Of a DNA stretch of 55,573 bases, positions 37,676-46,756 are shown one piece after another. The stretch is from NCBI GenBank assembly GCA_023653025.1, contig JAMNXS010000011.1:1-55573 (forward strand), written 5' to 3'. Position numbers and translations under genes: made by a program. A model generated the notes under the pieces. That model searched no databases and was not told the DNA's origin. It was given only the letters and a program-made list of their open reading frames with translations. The DNA is from Burkholderiaceae bacterium (GTDB taxonomy: Bacteria > Pseudomonadota > Gammaproteobacteria > Burkholderiales > Burkholderiaceae_D). How positions within the stretch are numbered: the stretch's first letter is position 1; each line of letters begins with the position of its first letter.

Positions 37676-38326
37676 TTACGAAATCGTGTTGGCCAGCCAC
37701 GGGAAGCGCGCGATGTGGCGCTCCTCGAAGCCGCGGATGGTGTCCGCATGCTTGAGCGTCAGGCCGATGTCGTCGAGTCCGTTGATCAGGCAGTGCTTGC
37801 GGAACGGGTCGATCTCGAAGCGGAAGATGCTGTCGCCGTTGGCGGTCGAGACGGTCTGCGCCGGCAGGTCGATGACGAGCCGGTAACCCGGAAATGCCTT
37901 CACCTCGTTGAACAGCCGGTCGACTTCCTGCTCGGAGAGCACGATCGGCAGCAGGCCATTCTTGTAACAGTTGTTGAAGAAGATGTCGGCAAAGCTCGGC
38001 GCAACGATCGCGCGGAAGCCATACTGCTCGAGCGCCCACGGCGCGTGTTCGCGTGAGGAGCCGCAGCCGAAATTCTTGCGGGTCAGCAGGACGGACGCGC
38101 CCTGGTAGCGCGGCTGGTTCAGCACGAAGTCCGGGTTCAGCGGGCGCCGGCTGTTGTCCTGCCCGGGCTGGCCGACATCGAGATAGCGCCATTCGTCGAA
38201 CAGGTTTGGGCCGAAGCCCGTGCGCTTGATCGACTTCAGGAACTGCTTCGGGATGATCGCGTCGGTATCGACGTTCGCGCGGTCGAGCGGTGCGACCAGG
38301 CCATCGAGTACGGTAAATGTGTTCAT
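37676..38326 (-). CDS. leuD: 3-isopropylmalate dehydratase small subunit
   Basis: With LeuC isomerises 2- to 3-isopropylmalate. The start [20 protein letters not shown] at 38326 gives 216 residues; the upstream open frame overlaps the entericidin gene and is ignored. Family motifs [15 protein letters not shown] and the substrate loop [18 protein letters not shown] are intact. It lies between the entericidin gene and leuB. Confidence 0.97.
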   Translation of the reverse strand: MNTFTVLDGLVAPLDRANVDTDAIIPKQFLKSIKRTGFGPNLFDEWRYLDVGQPGQDNSRRPLNPDFVLNQPRYQGASVLLTRKNFGCGSSREHAPWALEQYGFRAIVAPSFADIFFNNCYKNGLLPIVLSEQEVDRLFNEVKAFPGYRLVIDLPAQTVSTANGDSIFRFEIDPFRKHCLINGLDDIGLTLKHADTIRGFEERHIARFPWLANTIS

Positions 38327-38342
38327 GATGAGAATGGGGGGT

Positions 38343-38468
38343 TTACTTCTTGCTCGCGTCCTGCACTTTTTCGCCGAGGCGTTCAAAGTCCTTGCCGATG
38401 CCGTTGATAGTGTTGCAGCCCGCCAGCAGCAGGGCCAGCGCGACAAACATGACTGCGGTCTTGTTCAT
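38343..38468 (-). CDS. Entericidin A/B-family small lipoprotein
   Basis: A 41-residue protein starting [20 protein letters not shown], with a lipoprotein signal peptide and lipobox LLAGC (lipidated Cys17), then [21 protein letters not shown]. The NGIGKD and lysine-rich helical tail are typical of EcnA/EcnB. In E. coli EcnA/EcnB act as antidote and toxin lipoproteins linked to stationary-phase lysis; here a single gene occurs between leuC and leuD, so the role is open. GGGAG lies upstream of the ATG. It was too short for a routine length cut-off. Confidence 0.85.
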   Translation of the reverse strand: MNKTAVMFVALALLLAGCNTINGIGKDFERLGEKVQDASKK

Positions 38469-38499
38469 TGTTGTTCTCCCTGGAGTTGGCGGATGTCGG

Positions 38500-39900
38500 C
38501 TACAGCGCCCGCACGTCGATGAAATGCCCTGCCACGCCGGCGGCCGCGGCCATCGCCGGGCTGACGAGGTGGGTGCGGCCGCCGGCTCCCTGCCGGCCTT
38601 CGAAATTACGGTTCGACGTCGACGCGCAGCGCTCGCCCGGCTCGAGCCGGTCGGCGTTCATCGCGAGGCACATCGAGCAGCCCGGCTCGCGCCATTCGAA
38701 ACCGGCGTCCTTGAAGATCTTGTCGAGGCCTTCGCGCTCGGCCTGCTCTTTCACGAGGCCCGAACCCGGCACCACCATCGCAAGCTTCACGTTCGACGCA
38801 CGGAACTTGCCGCGCACCACGGCCGCAGCCGCGCGCAGGTCTTCGATGCGCGAGTTGGTACAGGAGCCGATGAAGACCTTGTCGATGCGGATGTCGGTGA
38901 TCGCGGTATTCGGCTTGAGGTTCATGTAGACCAGCGCCTTTTCCATCGCGTCGCGCTTCACCGGATCCTTTTCCCGGTCGGGGTCGGGCACGCGCGCATC
39001 GACCGGCGCGACCATCTCGGGCGAGGTGCCCCAGGTGACCTGCGGAATGATCTCGGCCGCGTCGATCATCACCGCTGCGTCGAACTTCGCGTCCGGATCG
39101 GAGTGCAGCGTGCGCCAGTGGGCGACGGCCTGCTCCCAGTGCGGGCCAACGGGCGCGAACGGGCGGCCCTTCACGTAGTTGATCGTGGTGTCGTCGACGG
39201 CGATCATGCCGGCGCGCGCACCGGCTTCGATCGCCATGTTGCAAACCGTCATCCGGCCTTCCATCGACAGCGAGCGGATCGCCGAGCCGGCAAACTCGAT
39301 CGCATAGCCGGTGCCGCCGGCGGTGCCGATCTTGCCGATCACGGCCAGCACGATGTCCTTCGCGGTGACGCCGGCGCCGAGCCGGCCCTCGACCTGCACC
39401 AGCATGGACTTCGACTTCTTCGCCAGCAGCGTCTGCGTGGCCAGCACGTGCTCGACTTCCGAGGTGCCGATGCCGTGCGCCAGCGCGCCGAAAGCGCCGT
39501 GCGTCGAGGTGTGCGAGTCGCCGCAGACCACGGTCATGCCGGGCAGCGTGGCGCCCTGCTCCGGGCCGATCACGTGCACGATGCCCTGGCGCTTGTCGCG
39601 CATGTTGAAATAGGTGAGACCGTATTCCCTTGCGTTGGCGTCCAGCGTCTCGACCTGCAGCCGCGATACCGGATCGGCGATGCCGCCCTCGCGGTTCGTG
39701 GTCGGCACGTTGTGGTCGGCCACGACGAGGTTCGCCGCGTTGCGCCAGGGCGCACGCCCGGCCAGCTTCAGGCCTTCGAAAGCCTGCGGGCTGGTGACTT
39801 CATGGACCAGATGGCGGTCGATGTAGAGAATGGTAGTGCCGTCCTCCGCGGTGTGCACCACGTGGGACTCCCAAAGCTTGTCGTACAGGGTTTTTGCCAT
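38500..39900 (-). CDS. leuC: 3-isopropylmalate dehydratase large subunit
   Basis: Aconitase-family [4Fe-4S] enzyme with LeuD. The 466-residue protein has the family N-terminus [35 protein letters not shown], the cluster cysteine in [17 protein letters not shown], and the paired cysteines in [11 protein letters not shown]. It heads leuC-entericidin-leuD-leuB. The spacing to the next gene is 31 nt, so co-transcription is likely. Confidence 0.97.
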   Translation of the reverse strand: MAKTLYDKLWESHVVHTAEDGTTILYIDRHLVHEVTSPQAFEGLKLAGRAPWRNAANLVVADHNVPTTNREGGIADPVSRLQVETLDANAREYGLTYFNMRDKRQGIVHVIGPEQGATLPGMTVVCGDSHTSTHGAFGALAHGIGTSEVEHVLATQTLLAKKSKSMLVQVEGRLGAGVTAKDIVLAVIGKIGTAGGTGYAIEFAGSAIRSLSMEGRMTVCNMAIEAGARAGMIAVDDTTINYVKGRPFAPVGPHWEQAVAHWRTLHSDPDAKFDAAVMIDAAEIIPQVTWGTSPEMVAPVDARVPDPDREKDPVKRDAMEKALVYMNLKPNTAITDIRIDKVFIGSCTNSRIEDLRAAAAVVRGKFRASNVKLAMVVPGSGLVKEQAEREGLDKIFKDAGFEWREPGCSMCLAMNADRLEPGERCASTSNRNFEGRQGAGGRTHLVSPAMAAAAGVAGHFIDVRAL

Positions 39901-39947
39901 GGCGGGATCGCGCGGACAGCGCGCCGGATCGGGGAAAACAGCCCGAG

Positions 39948-39956
39948 ATTATGCCA
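39948..39956 (-). promoter_or_regulatory. Candidate extended -10 promoter of the leuC operon
   Basis: On the minus strand TGGCATAAT (an extended -10, TG-n-CATAAT) lies 48 nt before the leuC ATG, with a predicted start near 39941. The -35 region is poor, consistent with an extended -10 type. No Leu-rich leader peptide was found here. Confidence 0.45.
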
Positions 39957-40003
39957 TAGCGACAGGGGTTCACCCCGGAAAATGGGGCGGGCAACGTTCA
40001 TCC

Positions 40004-40081
40004 GGCGGGTTTCGCTTCGCTCTACCCGCCCTACGAAGCGCACCGGAGCCGTAGGGTGGATAGAGCGAAGCGAAATCCACC
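40004..40081. repeat. Family-1 palindromic repeat, inverted pair upstream of leuC
   Basis: Copy 40004-40034 (GGCGGGTTTCGCTTCGCTCT...) faces copy 40051-40081 (GTAGGGTGGATAGAGCGAAG...) across 16 nt. The pair lies 14 nt past the M48 peptidase stop and upstream of the leuC promoter, so it may terminate or shield the peptidase transcript. Confidence 0.9.
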
Positions 40082-40095
40082 ATCAACCTTGGGAC

Positions 40096-40911
40096 TCACC
40101 GCTTCGCCTGCTGATACAGCGGCATCACCTTCTCCGAATACACGGTCAGGTCCTGCATGCGCTCCGAGCGCGGCGGGTGGGTGGACATGAACTTCGGCGG
40201 TTCGCCGCCGGAGGCTTCGCCCATTTTCTTCCACAGGCTGATGGCCGCGCGCGGGTCGTAACCGGCACGGGCAGCCAGCTCGACGCCCATGCGGTCGGCT
40301 TCGGTCTCGTGCGCGCGCGAGTTCGGCAAGCCGAGCAGGCCCTGGTACGCGTACTCCATACCCTTCTGCCCCAGTTGGCCCACGCCGGCCACCGTGGCAA
40401 GGATGGAAATGCCGAGCCCGGCGACTGTCTGCTCCGAGGCTCGCTCGCGCGAGTGCTCGCGCAGCGCGTGCGCGATCTCGTGGCCCATTACCGCTGCGAG
40501 TTCGTCGTCGGTGAGTTTCAGCTTGTCGATGAGACCGGTATAGACGGCGATTTTCCCTCCCGGCATGCACCAAGCGTTGATTTCCGGCGAATCGAGCACG
40601 TTGAATTCCCATCGCCAGCCTTGCGCATCGGGGCGAAACGCCGGCGTCTGCCGGATCAGCGAGTCAGCAATGGTCTTGACCCGCGCGAACTGTGCCGGAT
40701 CGGGATTGAGCTTGCCCTTTTTCTGCGCTTCGGCCATCAGCTGGCTGTACTGCTTGTTCGCGCTCTGCTCCAGCGCCTGCGCGGAAATCGCCATCCGCTG
40801 CTCGCGCTCGATGCCGACCACGCCGGCCTGCGTGGTTTTTACGCTCTGGCACGCGCTGATCGACAGGCTCGCAAAGACGGCGGCCAGCGCGCCGCGCACC
40901 AGGTTCAGCAT
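40096..40911 (-). CDS. M48-family metallopeptidase, lipoprotein (LoiP/YcaL type)
   Basis: Predicted zinc peptidase attached to the outer membrane by lipid. The ATG at 40911 gives 271 residues starting with a lipoprotein signal MLNLVRGALAAVFASLSISA and lipobox Cys21. The catalytic HEIAH has H144, E145, H148; the third ligand is in SRAHETEADRMGVELA (about 205-220). The C-terminal THPPRSERM segment is typical. E. coli relatives (LoiP, BepA) take part in outer-membrane protein quality control; by analogy this one may too. It lies 4 nt after the MFS gene. Confidence 0.9.
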   Translation of the reverse strand: MLNLVRGALAAVFASLSISACQSVKTTQAGVVGIEREQRMAISAQALEQSANKQYSQLMAEAQKKGKLNPDPAQFARVKTIADSLIRQTPAFRPDAQGWRWEFNVLDSPEINAWCMPGGKIAVYTGLIDKLKLTDDELAAVMGHEIAHALREHSRERASEQTVAGLGISILATVAGVGQLGQKGMEYAYQGLLGLPNSRAHETEADRMGVELAARAGYDPRAAISLWKKMGEASGGEPPKFMSTHPPRSERMQDLTVYSEKVMPLYQQAKR

Positions 40912-40915
40912 TCTC

Positions 40916-42106
40916 TTACCTCCCAGTAAATGCGACAGCAGAGCCAGCACCGCCCGATTGCCAGCGATAGCTCAGTGCCGCGGCAATCCAGCCAAGCCCG
41001 CACATCGCGGCGGCCAGCAGATAGACAACCCGCGCGCCAAATGTATCCCAGCAGGCCGACAGCAGCAATCCGCCCAGCGTGCCGCCCAGCCCGTAGGAGA
41101 TGCTGATGAACAGCGCCTGTCCGCGCGCCTGCAGCGGGCCGGAGAACCAGCGCTGCAACGTCGCGACCGAAGCCGAATGATGGACGCCGAAGGTGGCCGC
41201 ATGCAGCACCTGCGCGACCAGCAGCAGCAGCAGCGAGCCGGCGCCAAAGCCGATCATCAGGAAGCGCAGCACGCCGATAGCGAGGCTGGCCAGCATCAGC
41301 CAGCGCACGCCGTAGCGGCGGAACAGGGGCGCCTGCCAGTAGAAGAACGCGATCTCGGCCACCACGCCAAGCGACCACATGAGGCCGATCACGGTCTTGC
41401 TGTAGCCAATGCCGGCCAGGTACAGCGAGTAGAAGACGTATAGCGAAGAATGGGCGGCGACCATCAGGAAGGTGGACGCGAAAAAGGCCAGCACCTCGCG
41501 CTGTCGCAGCAATTGCCGGACCGACGGCGTCGCGGCGTCGGCATGGTTGGCACCCTCCTCCCGCATATTGAGCGTGACCGCCGCCACCATCGCCAGCAGC
41601 GCCAGCGCGATCCACGGCACCAGGCCGACCCCGTACCAGTCCAGCAGCTGCCCGGACAGCATCACCGACGCGATGAAGCCGACCGAGCCCCACAGCCGCA
41701 GGCGGCCGTAATGCGTGAGGTCGCCGCGCATCGCCGACAGCATCAGCGCCTCGGACAACGGACCCTGCGCGCTGGTGAACAGGTTCAGCAGCAGCAGCAC
41801 GCCGAAGTAGAACAGAAAGCTTTGTCCCCAGAAGATGCCGCAGAAGGCAACGGCGGCGGCGATCGAGGTCATGCGCAGCACCAGCACGCGTCGGCTGGTG
41901 TGATCGGCCACCCAGCCCCAGAGGTTGGGACCGAAGATGCGCATCACCTGCATCAGCGACATCAGCACGCCGATCTGCGCCGCGCCGATTCCCTGGTCCG
42001 CAAAGTACAGGCTGGCATAGGGCGAAAACACGCCGATGTAGCCGTAGTACGCGAAGAAGAAGAGCGCGAAGTTCAGCGATTGGAGGGGCTTGCTTGTCGG
42101 GGTCAT
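40916..42106 (-). CDS. MFS transporter (3-phenylpropionate-permease-like, MFS_1-like)
   Basis: Twelve-helix major facilitator transporter of 396 residues, inner membrane. I chose ATG at 42106 (MTPTSKPLQSLNFALFFFAY); the upstream extension of the frame is repeat-derived (VVPAQAGTH). The short N-terminus leading into ALFFFAYYGYIGVFSPYASLYF, the GRLRLWGSVGFIASVMLSG segment and the LHAATFGVHHSAS motif resemble the HcaT-like/nucleoside-like MFS subgroup. The substrate is unknown. It is followed after 4 nt by the M48 peptidase. Confidence 0.85.
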   Translation of the reverse strand: MTPTSKPLQSLNFALFFFAYYGYIGVFSPYASLYFADQGIGAAQIGVLMSLMQVMRIFGPNLWGWVADHTSRRVLVLRMTSIAAAVAFCGIFWGQSFLFYFGVLLLLNLFTSAQGPLSEALMLSAMRGDLTHYGRLRLWGSVGFIASVMLSGQLLDWYGVGLVPWIALALLAMVAAVTLNMREEGANHADAATPSVRQLLRQREVLAFFASTFLMVAAHSSLYVFYSLYLAGIGYSKTVIGLMWSLGVVAEIAFFYWQAPLFRRYGVRWLMLASLAIGVLRFLMIGFGAGSLLLLLVAQVLHAATFGVHHSASVATLQRWFSGPLQARGQALFISISYGLGGTLGGLLLSACWDTFGARVVYLLAAAMCGLGWIAAALSYRWQSGGAGSAVAFTGR

Positions 42107-42116
42107 CGGTGGGCAC

Positions 42117-42199
42117 CCATGGGTTCCGGCTTGCGCTGGAACGACGATGGAAAAGCCGGCAGCCACAAAACATCGTCCCAGCGCAAGCTGGGACCCATT
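42117..42199. repeat. Family-2 palindromic repeat, inverted pair between aroC and an MFS gene
   Basis: Copy a (42117-42150, GGGTTCCGGCTTGCGCTGGA...) and copy b (42171-42199, GTCCCAGCGCAAGCTGGGAC) face each other. When translated they give the VPAQAGTH-type peptides often mis-annotated in such genomes. A third copy is at 44704. Confidence 0.85.
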
Positions 42200-42223
42200 G
42201 CACTCGACCAGCGAAATGTGGGG

Positions 42224-43303
42224 TCAGCCACGGCCCGGTTCGACACCCCCGCACTGCGCCCGATGCCGCAGCGCATGGTCCATCAACACCAACGCCAGCA
42301 TCGCCTCGGCGATCGGTGTGGCCCGGATGCCGACGCAGGGATCGTGGCGGCCGAAGGTCTCGACCGTCACCGGATTGCCATCGCGGTCGATCGACTGCTT
42401 CGGCGAGCGGATGCTGGAGGTCGGCTTGATCGCGATGGACACCGTGATGTCCTGTCCCGAAGAAATGCCGCCCAGCACGCCGCCGGCGTTATTGGTGAGG
42501 AAGCCCTGCGGTGTGATCTCGTCGCCGTGCTCGGTGCCCTTCTGCGTAACCGAGCGGAAGCCTGCGCCGATCTCGACGCCCTTGACGGCGTTGATGCCCA
42601 TCATCGCGTACGCGATGTCTGCGTCGAGCTTGTCGAACAGCGGCTCGCCGAGGCCGACCGGCACGCGCTGCGCGACCACGTCGATGCGCGCGCCGCAGGA
42701 ATCGCCGGCCTTGCGCAGCTCGTCCATGTAGTCTTCGAGCTGCGGCACGATGTCGGCGTTGGCCGAAAAGAACGGATTGTTCGGCACATGGTCCCAGGCC
42801 TGGAACGGGATCGCGATCTCGCCGAGCTGGCTCATGCACCCCTTGAACTCGGTGCCGAACTGCTGTTTCAGCCACTTCTTCGCAACGGCGGCCGCGCCCA
42901 CCACCGGAGCCGTGAGGCGCGCCGACGAGCGGCCGCCGCCGCGCGGGTCGCGGATGCCGTACTTGTGCCAGTAGGTGTAGTCCGCGTGGCCGGGACGGAA
43001 GCGGTCGGTGATGTTGCCGTAATCCTTGCTGCGCTGGTCCTGGTTGCGGATCAGCAGCGCGATCGGGGTGCCGGTAGTCTTGCCCTCGTAGAGGCCGGAC
43101 AGGATCTCGACCGTGTCGGGCTCGTTGCGTTGCGTGACATGGCGCGAGGTGCCCGGGCGGCGGCGGTCGAGTTCCGGCTGGATGTCGGCCTCCGACAGTT
43201 CTAGGCCCGGCGGGCAGCCGTCGATCACGCAGCCGATCGCGGGGCCGTGGGATTCGCCGAAGGTGGTGACGGTGAACAGGGTGCCGAGGGTATTGCCGGA
43301 CAT
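42224..43303 (-). CDS. aroC: Chorismate synthase
   Basis: Final step of the shikimate pathway, FMN-dependent. The 359-residue protein has the three family signatures: [21 protein letters not shown] near the N-terminus, [20 protein letters not shown] (about 125-145), and [16 protein letters not shown] near the C-terminus. Start [20 protein letters not shown] is standard. It is flanked by two MFS genes, with family-2 repeats downstream. Confidence 0.97.
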   Translation of the reverse strand: MSGNTLGTLFTVTTFGESHGPAIGCVIDGCPPGLELSEADIQPELDRRRPGTSRHVTQRNEPDTVEILSGLYEGKTTGTPIALLIRNQDQRSKDYGNITDRFRPGHADYTYWHKYGIRDPRGGGRSSARLTAPVVGAAAVAKKWLKQQFGTEFKGCMSQLGEIAIPFQAWDHVPNNPFFSANADIVPQLEDYMDELRKAGDSCGARIDVVAQRVPVGLGEPLFDKLDADIAYAMMGINAVKGVEIGAGFRSVTQKGTEHGDEITPQGFLTNNAGGVLGGISSGQDITVSIAIKPTSSIRSPKQSIDRDGNPVTVETFGRHDPCVGIRATPIAEAMLALVLMDHALRHRAQCGGVEPGRG

Positions 43304-43334
43304 GGAAGGACGCGCGGGTGAATGGCGGAAGCCG

Positions 43335-44678
43335 TCATTCTACCAGCCGGCGCGCGCCGAACCGCGCCAACAGCCAGCCCAGCGTCGCGCGCGGATACTC
43401 GGGCCGGACCACGCACAGGAGCGCCAGCAGAGCGGCATTGGCCAGCGCGGTGAAGAGGAAGATGCCCGGCACCGGCACACCCGAACCCAGCAGTACCATC
43501 GCCACCAGCGCGGCGACCACCATGAACAGCGCATTCAGGATGTTCATTCCGCCGATGGTGCGCGACAGGTGGCTGCGCTCCGCGCGGGTCTGGATCAGCG
43601 CGAACAACGGTACGACGTAAATGCCGCCGAAGGCGCCGAGCAGGAAGCAGTCGAGCAGGATGCGCCACTGCGGTCCGGCCAGCAGCGAGCCGGCGGTGGC
43701 GGTTGCCGGCATCGGCGCGCTGGCGGCAAGGAAGAGGTCGATGCCGAAGGCCGTCAGACCCAGCGCGCCCAGCGGCACCAGCCCCAGATGGATGGTGCGG
43801 CCCGACAGCCGCTCGCACATCAGCGAGCCGGCGCCGATGCCGACCGAGAACGCGGTCAGCAGGACGGCGAACACCTCGGGCGACCCGCGCAGCACATCGC
43901 GCGCGAAGACCGGAAACTGCGCGAGGATCATCGCGCCGAAGAACCAGAACCAGGAATTGGCGAGCATGGCGACGAACACGTCGCGGTTCGCTGCCGAGAA
44001 ACGGAGGTTGCGCGCCATCTCCGCAAACGGATTGCGGCTGACCGCCAGGTCGGGCACGGCGGCCGGCGTAGTCGGCACGAACAGCGTGCACAGCAGGCCG
44101 AGCGCGGCCACCGCGAGCGTCGCGCCGGCGATCAGGCCCAGCTGCAGGTCGCCGCAGCAGCCGACCAGCGCCGCGCCGGACAGCTGCCCGGTCAGGATGC
44201 CGACGAAGGTGCCCATCTGCACCATGCCGTTGCCGCCGATGAGTTCGCGCTCCGACAGGTGCTGCGGCAGGTACGAGTGCTTGACCGGGCCGAACAGTGT
44301 CGAGTGCAGTCCCATGCCGACGATGGCCGCGATCAGCAGCCACAGGCTGTGCGTGAACCAGCCGACGGCGGCCACGCCCATGATCGCAATTTCCATCCAC
44401 TTCACGGTCCGCATCAGCGCAGCCTTGTCGAACTTTTCGGCGACCTGTCCGGCCGTGGCCGAGGCCAGCATGAACGGCAGGATGAACAGGCCGGCGATCA
44501 GGTTGTTCAGCAGCCCGACATCGATGTCGGTCCATGAGCGCGCGTCGAAGGTGACCACGGTCACCAGCGCGGTCTTGAACAGGTTGTCGTTGAAGGCGCC
44601 GAGGAATTGCGCGCCGAAGAAGGGGGCAAAGCGGCGTTGCGCGAGCAGTGAGAACTGGCTGGAGGGGGATGGGATCAT
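43335..44678 (-). CDS. MFS transporter, LplT-like (lysophospholipid transporter group)
   Basis: A 447-residue, twelve-helix MFS protein. The N-terminal [21 protein letters not shown] is diagnostic for the LplT/Aas-associated group that flips lysophospholipids across the inner membrane; [17 protein letters not shown] is the second typical segment. No acyltransferase domain is fused and none lies next to it, so the substrate assignment is by family only. It starts after a family-2 repeat and ends 31 nt before aroC. Confidence 0.87.
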   Translation of the reverse strand: MIPSPSSQFSLLAQRRFAPFFGAQFLGAFNDNLFKTALVTVVTFDARSWTDIDVGLLNNLIAGLFILPFMLASATAGQVAEKFDKAALMRTVKWMEIAIMGVAAVGWFTHSLWLLIAAIVGMGLHSTLFGPVKHSYLPQHLSERELIGGNGMVQMGTFVGILTGQLSGAALVGCCGDLQLGLIAGATLAVAALGLLCTLFVPTTPAAVPDLAVSRNPFAEMARNLRFSAANRDVFVAMLANSWFWFFGAMILAQFPVFARDVLRGSPEVFAVLLTAFSVGIGAGSLMCERLSGRTIHLGLVPLGALGLTAFGIDLFLAASAPMPATATAGSLLAGPQWRILLDCFLLGAFGGIYVVPLFALIQTRAERSHLSRTIGGMNILNALFMVVAALVAMVLLGSGVPVPGIFLFTALANAALLALLCVVRPEYPRATLGWLLARFGARRLVE

Positions 44679-44703
44679 GTCGTTTGGATGAAGTCGTCAA
44701 AAA

Positions 44704-44732
44704 CCTGGGTCCCGGCGCAAGCTGGGACCCAT
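44704..44732. repeat. Family-2 palindromic repeat (single copy)
   Basis: CCTGGGTCCCGGCGCAAGCT followed by GGGACCCAT, same element as at 42117-42199. It lies between the CBS-pair gene and the LplT-like gene and can form a GGGTCCC/GGGACCC stem. Confidence 0.85.
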
Positions 44733-44779
44733 CGCCGATCAACCGCACAACCGAGAAAGCGGAGGCTCGCGACGAACCC

Positions 44780-45229
44780 TTACTCCTCCGTCTCCGCCGG
44801 CCAGTCGCGAATATACGCCTTGAGCATCTTGTTCTCGAAGGTCTGCGCCTCGAACACCGCCTTGGCGACATCGTAGAACGACATCACGCCCATCAGCGTG
44901 CCGTCATGGTCGAGCACCGGCACATAGCGCGCGTGACGCTCGAGCATCAGGCGGCGGATGTCGTTGATCTCGGTGTCCGGTGAAATCGTCATGATGTTGG
45001 TTGCCATGTGCTCGCCCACCGTGCCGCCGGCCACCGAGCCGGTCTGGCGGTCGATCGCGTTCATGACTTCGCGGAAGCTCAGCATGCCCTGCATCTTGCC
45101 GTCCTTCATGACGACCAGCGAACCGATGTCGCGCCCGGACATAATGTTGATCGCCTCGAGCAGCGACATCTCGGGCGGCGCGGTGTACAGGATGTTGCCC
45201 TTGACTTTGAGAATTTCGGAAACCTTCAT
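44780..45229 (-). CDS. CBS-pair domain protein
   Basis: A 149-residue protein made of two CBS domains (about 8-65 and 75-140). CBS pairs bind adenine nucleotides and sense energy state. Recognisable segments are SLVVMKDGKMQGMLSFREV and RHARYVPVLDHDGTLMGVMSFYDVA. Stand-alone CBS pairs of this type are common in betaproteobacteria; the partner is unknown. A good ribosome site (AGGAG) precedes the ATG at 45229. Confidence 0.92.
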   Translation of the reverse strand: MKVSEILKVKGNILYTAPPEMSLLEAINIMSGRDIGSLVVMKDGKMQGMLSFREVMNAIDRQTGSVAGGTVGEHMATNIMTISPDTEINDIRRLMLERHARYVPVLDHDGTLMGVMSFYDVAKAVFEAQTFENKMLKAYIRDWPAETEE

Positions 45230-45328
45230 GTGTCTCCTCCTGTTTTTGGTGTCCCCTGCGACCCAATGTAGCCGACTCTTGCCAAAAAAGCCAGCCGCGC
45301 GCCGCCTGCCCGGTTGGTCGCGCCATGA

Positions 45329-45376
45329 GCCACGCTGTCGGCCACGCTGTCGGCCACGCGGTTGGCCACGTGGTTG
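45329..45376. repeat. 12-bp tandem repeat upstream of the sulfhydrylase gene
   Basis: Four units GCCACGCTGTCG, GCCACGCTGTCG, GCCACGCGGTTG, GCCACGTGGTTG lie directly upstream of a possible promoter (TATAAT near 45383) of the gene starting at 45445. They could be iterated regulator sites or a simple slippage repeat with the potential to vary expression. Confidence 0.85.
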
Positions 45377-45444
45377 GCCATCCTATAATCGCCGGACACT
45401 GCCGTTCCGGCCCAACAACACCGCTGCCAAGGAGACTTTACCGC

Positions 45445-46755
45445 ATGAGCGAACCCAGACCCCCGGGATTCGACACCCTGTCGCTGCACGCCGGCGGCGC
45501 GCCCGACCCTGCGACCGGCGCGCGCGCCACGCCGATCTACCTGTCGACCTCCTTCGTCTTCCGCGATTCCGACCATGCGGCCGCGCTGTTCAACATGGAA
45601 CGCTCGGGCCATGTGTATTCGCGCATCTCGAACCCGACCAATGCGGTGCTCGAGGAGCGCATCGCCGCGCTCGAAGGCGGCGTGGCCGGCCTGGCCGTGG
45701 CCAGCGGACAGGCGGCGCTGCATCTGGGGCTGGCGACGATTGCCGGCGCCGGCTCGCATGTGCTGGCCTCGCGCGCGCTGTACGGCGGCTCGCAGAACCT
45801 GCTCGGCTACACGATGAAGCGTTTCGGCATCGAGACCACGTTCATTGATCCGCGTGACCTCGACGCCTGGCGCGCCGGCATCCGCCCGAACACCAAGGTC
45901 CTGTTTGCCGAGACGCTGGGAAATCCGGGGCTCGACGTGCTCGACATCGAGCGGGTCGCTGCCATCGCGCACGAGCATCACCTGCCGCTGATGGTGGACT
46001 CGACCTTCACCACGCCGTGGCTGCTGAGGCCGCTCGATCACGGCGCCGACCTGGTCTTCCATTCGGCCACCAAGTTCCTGTGCGGGCATGGCACGGCCGT
46101 CGGCGGGCTGCTGGTCGACGGCGGCACTTTCGACTGGCAGGCCGCCCATGAAAAAACCGGCCGCTTCGCCGAACTGTGCGAACCCTACGACGGCTTCCAC
46201 GGCATGGTGTTCGCCGAGGAGTCGACCGTCGGCGCGTTTGCGCTGCGCGCGCGCCGCGAAGGCCTGCGCGACTTCGGCGCCGTGATGAGCCCGCACAACG
46301 CCTTCACCATCTTGCAGGGGATCGAGACGCTGAGCCTGCGGATGGAGCGGCACGTGGCCAATGCGCGGTGCGTGGTCGAGTTCCTTGCCGCGCATCCGGC
46401 GGTCGAGTCGGTCTCTTACCCGGAGCTGCCGTCGCATCCCGACTACGCGCTGGCGCGGCGCCTGCTGCCGCGCGGCTGCGGCGCCGTGTTCTCGTTCGCG
46501 CTCAAGGGCGACCGGGCGGCCGGCCGTCGTTTCGTCGAAGCGCTGCAAGTGTTCTCGCATCTGGCCAATGTCGGCGATGCGAAGTCGCTGGTGATCCATC
46601 CGGCGTCGACCACGCATTTCCGGGTGCCGGTTGAGCAGCTTGCCGCCGCCGGCATCACCGAGGGCACGATGCGGCTATCGGTCGGCCTCGAGGATGCGGA
46701 CGACCTGATCGACGATCTGAAGCGCGGGCTGAAAGCCGCGCAGAAAGGGGCCTGA
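45445..46755 (+). CDS. O-acetylhomoserine sulfhydrylase-type PLP enzyme
   Basis: Cys/Met metabolism PLP enzyme of 436 residues; likely makes homocysteine from O-acetylhomoserine and sulfide. The ATG at 45445 follows AAGGAGA; the open frame upstream covers a 12-bp tandem repeat and is discarded. TLSLHAGGAPDPATGARATPIY is the MetY-type N-terminus; GHVYSRISNPTNAVLEERIA, ASGQAALHL and the PLP lysine K210 in FHSATKFLCGHG follow. Longer than MetZ (412) as expected for MetY. One nt separates it from the next gene, so the two are translationally linked. Confidence 0.9.
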   Translation: MSEPRPPGFDTLSLHAGGAPDPATGARATPIYLSTSFVFRDSDHAAALFNMERSGHVYSRISNPTNAVLEERIAALEGGVAGLAVASGQAALHLGLATIAGAGSHVLASRALYGGSQNLLGYTMKRFGIETTFIDPRDLDAWRAGIRPNTKVLFAETLGNPGLDVLDIERVAAIAHEHHLPLMVDSTFTTPWLLRPLDHGADLVFHSATKFLCGHGTAVGGLLVDGGTFDWQAAHEKTGRFAELCEPYDGFHGMVFAEESTVGAFALRARREGLRDFGAVMSPHNAFTILQGIETLSLRMERHVANARCVVEFLAAHPAVESVSYPELPSHPDYALARRLLPRGCGAVFSFALKGDRAAGRRFVEALQVFSHLANVGDAKSLVIHPASTTHFRVPVEQLAAAGITEGTMRLSVGLEDADDLIDDLKRGLKAAQKGA

Positions 46756-46756
46756 G

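Noticed and set aside
38350-40929. Plus-strand open frame of 859 codons opposite leuD, leuC and the M48 gene
   Set aside because: Spans several genuine minus-strand genes plus repeat sequence; composition is that of an antisense shadow.
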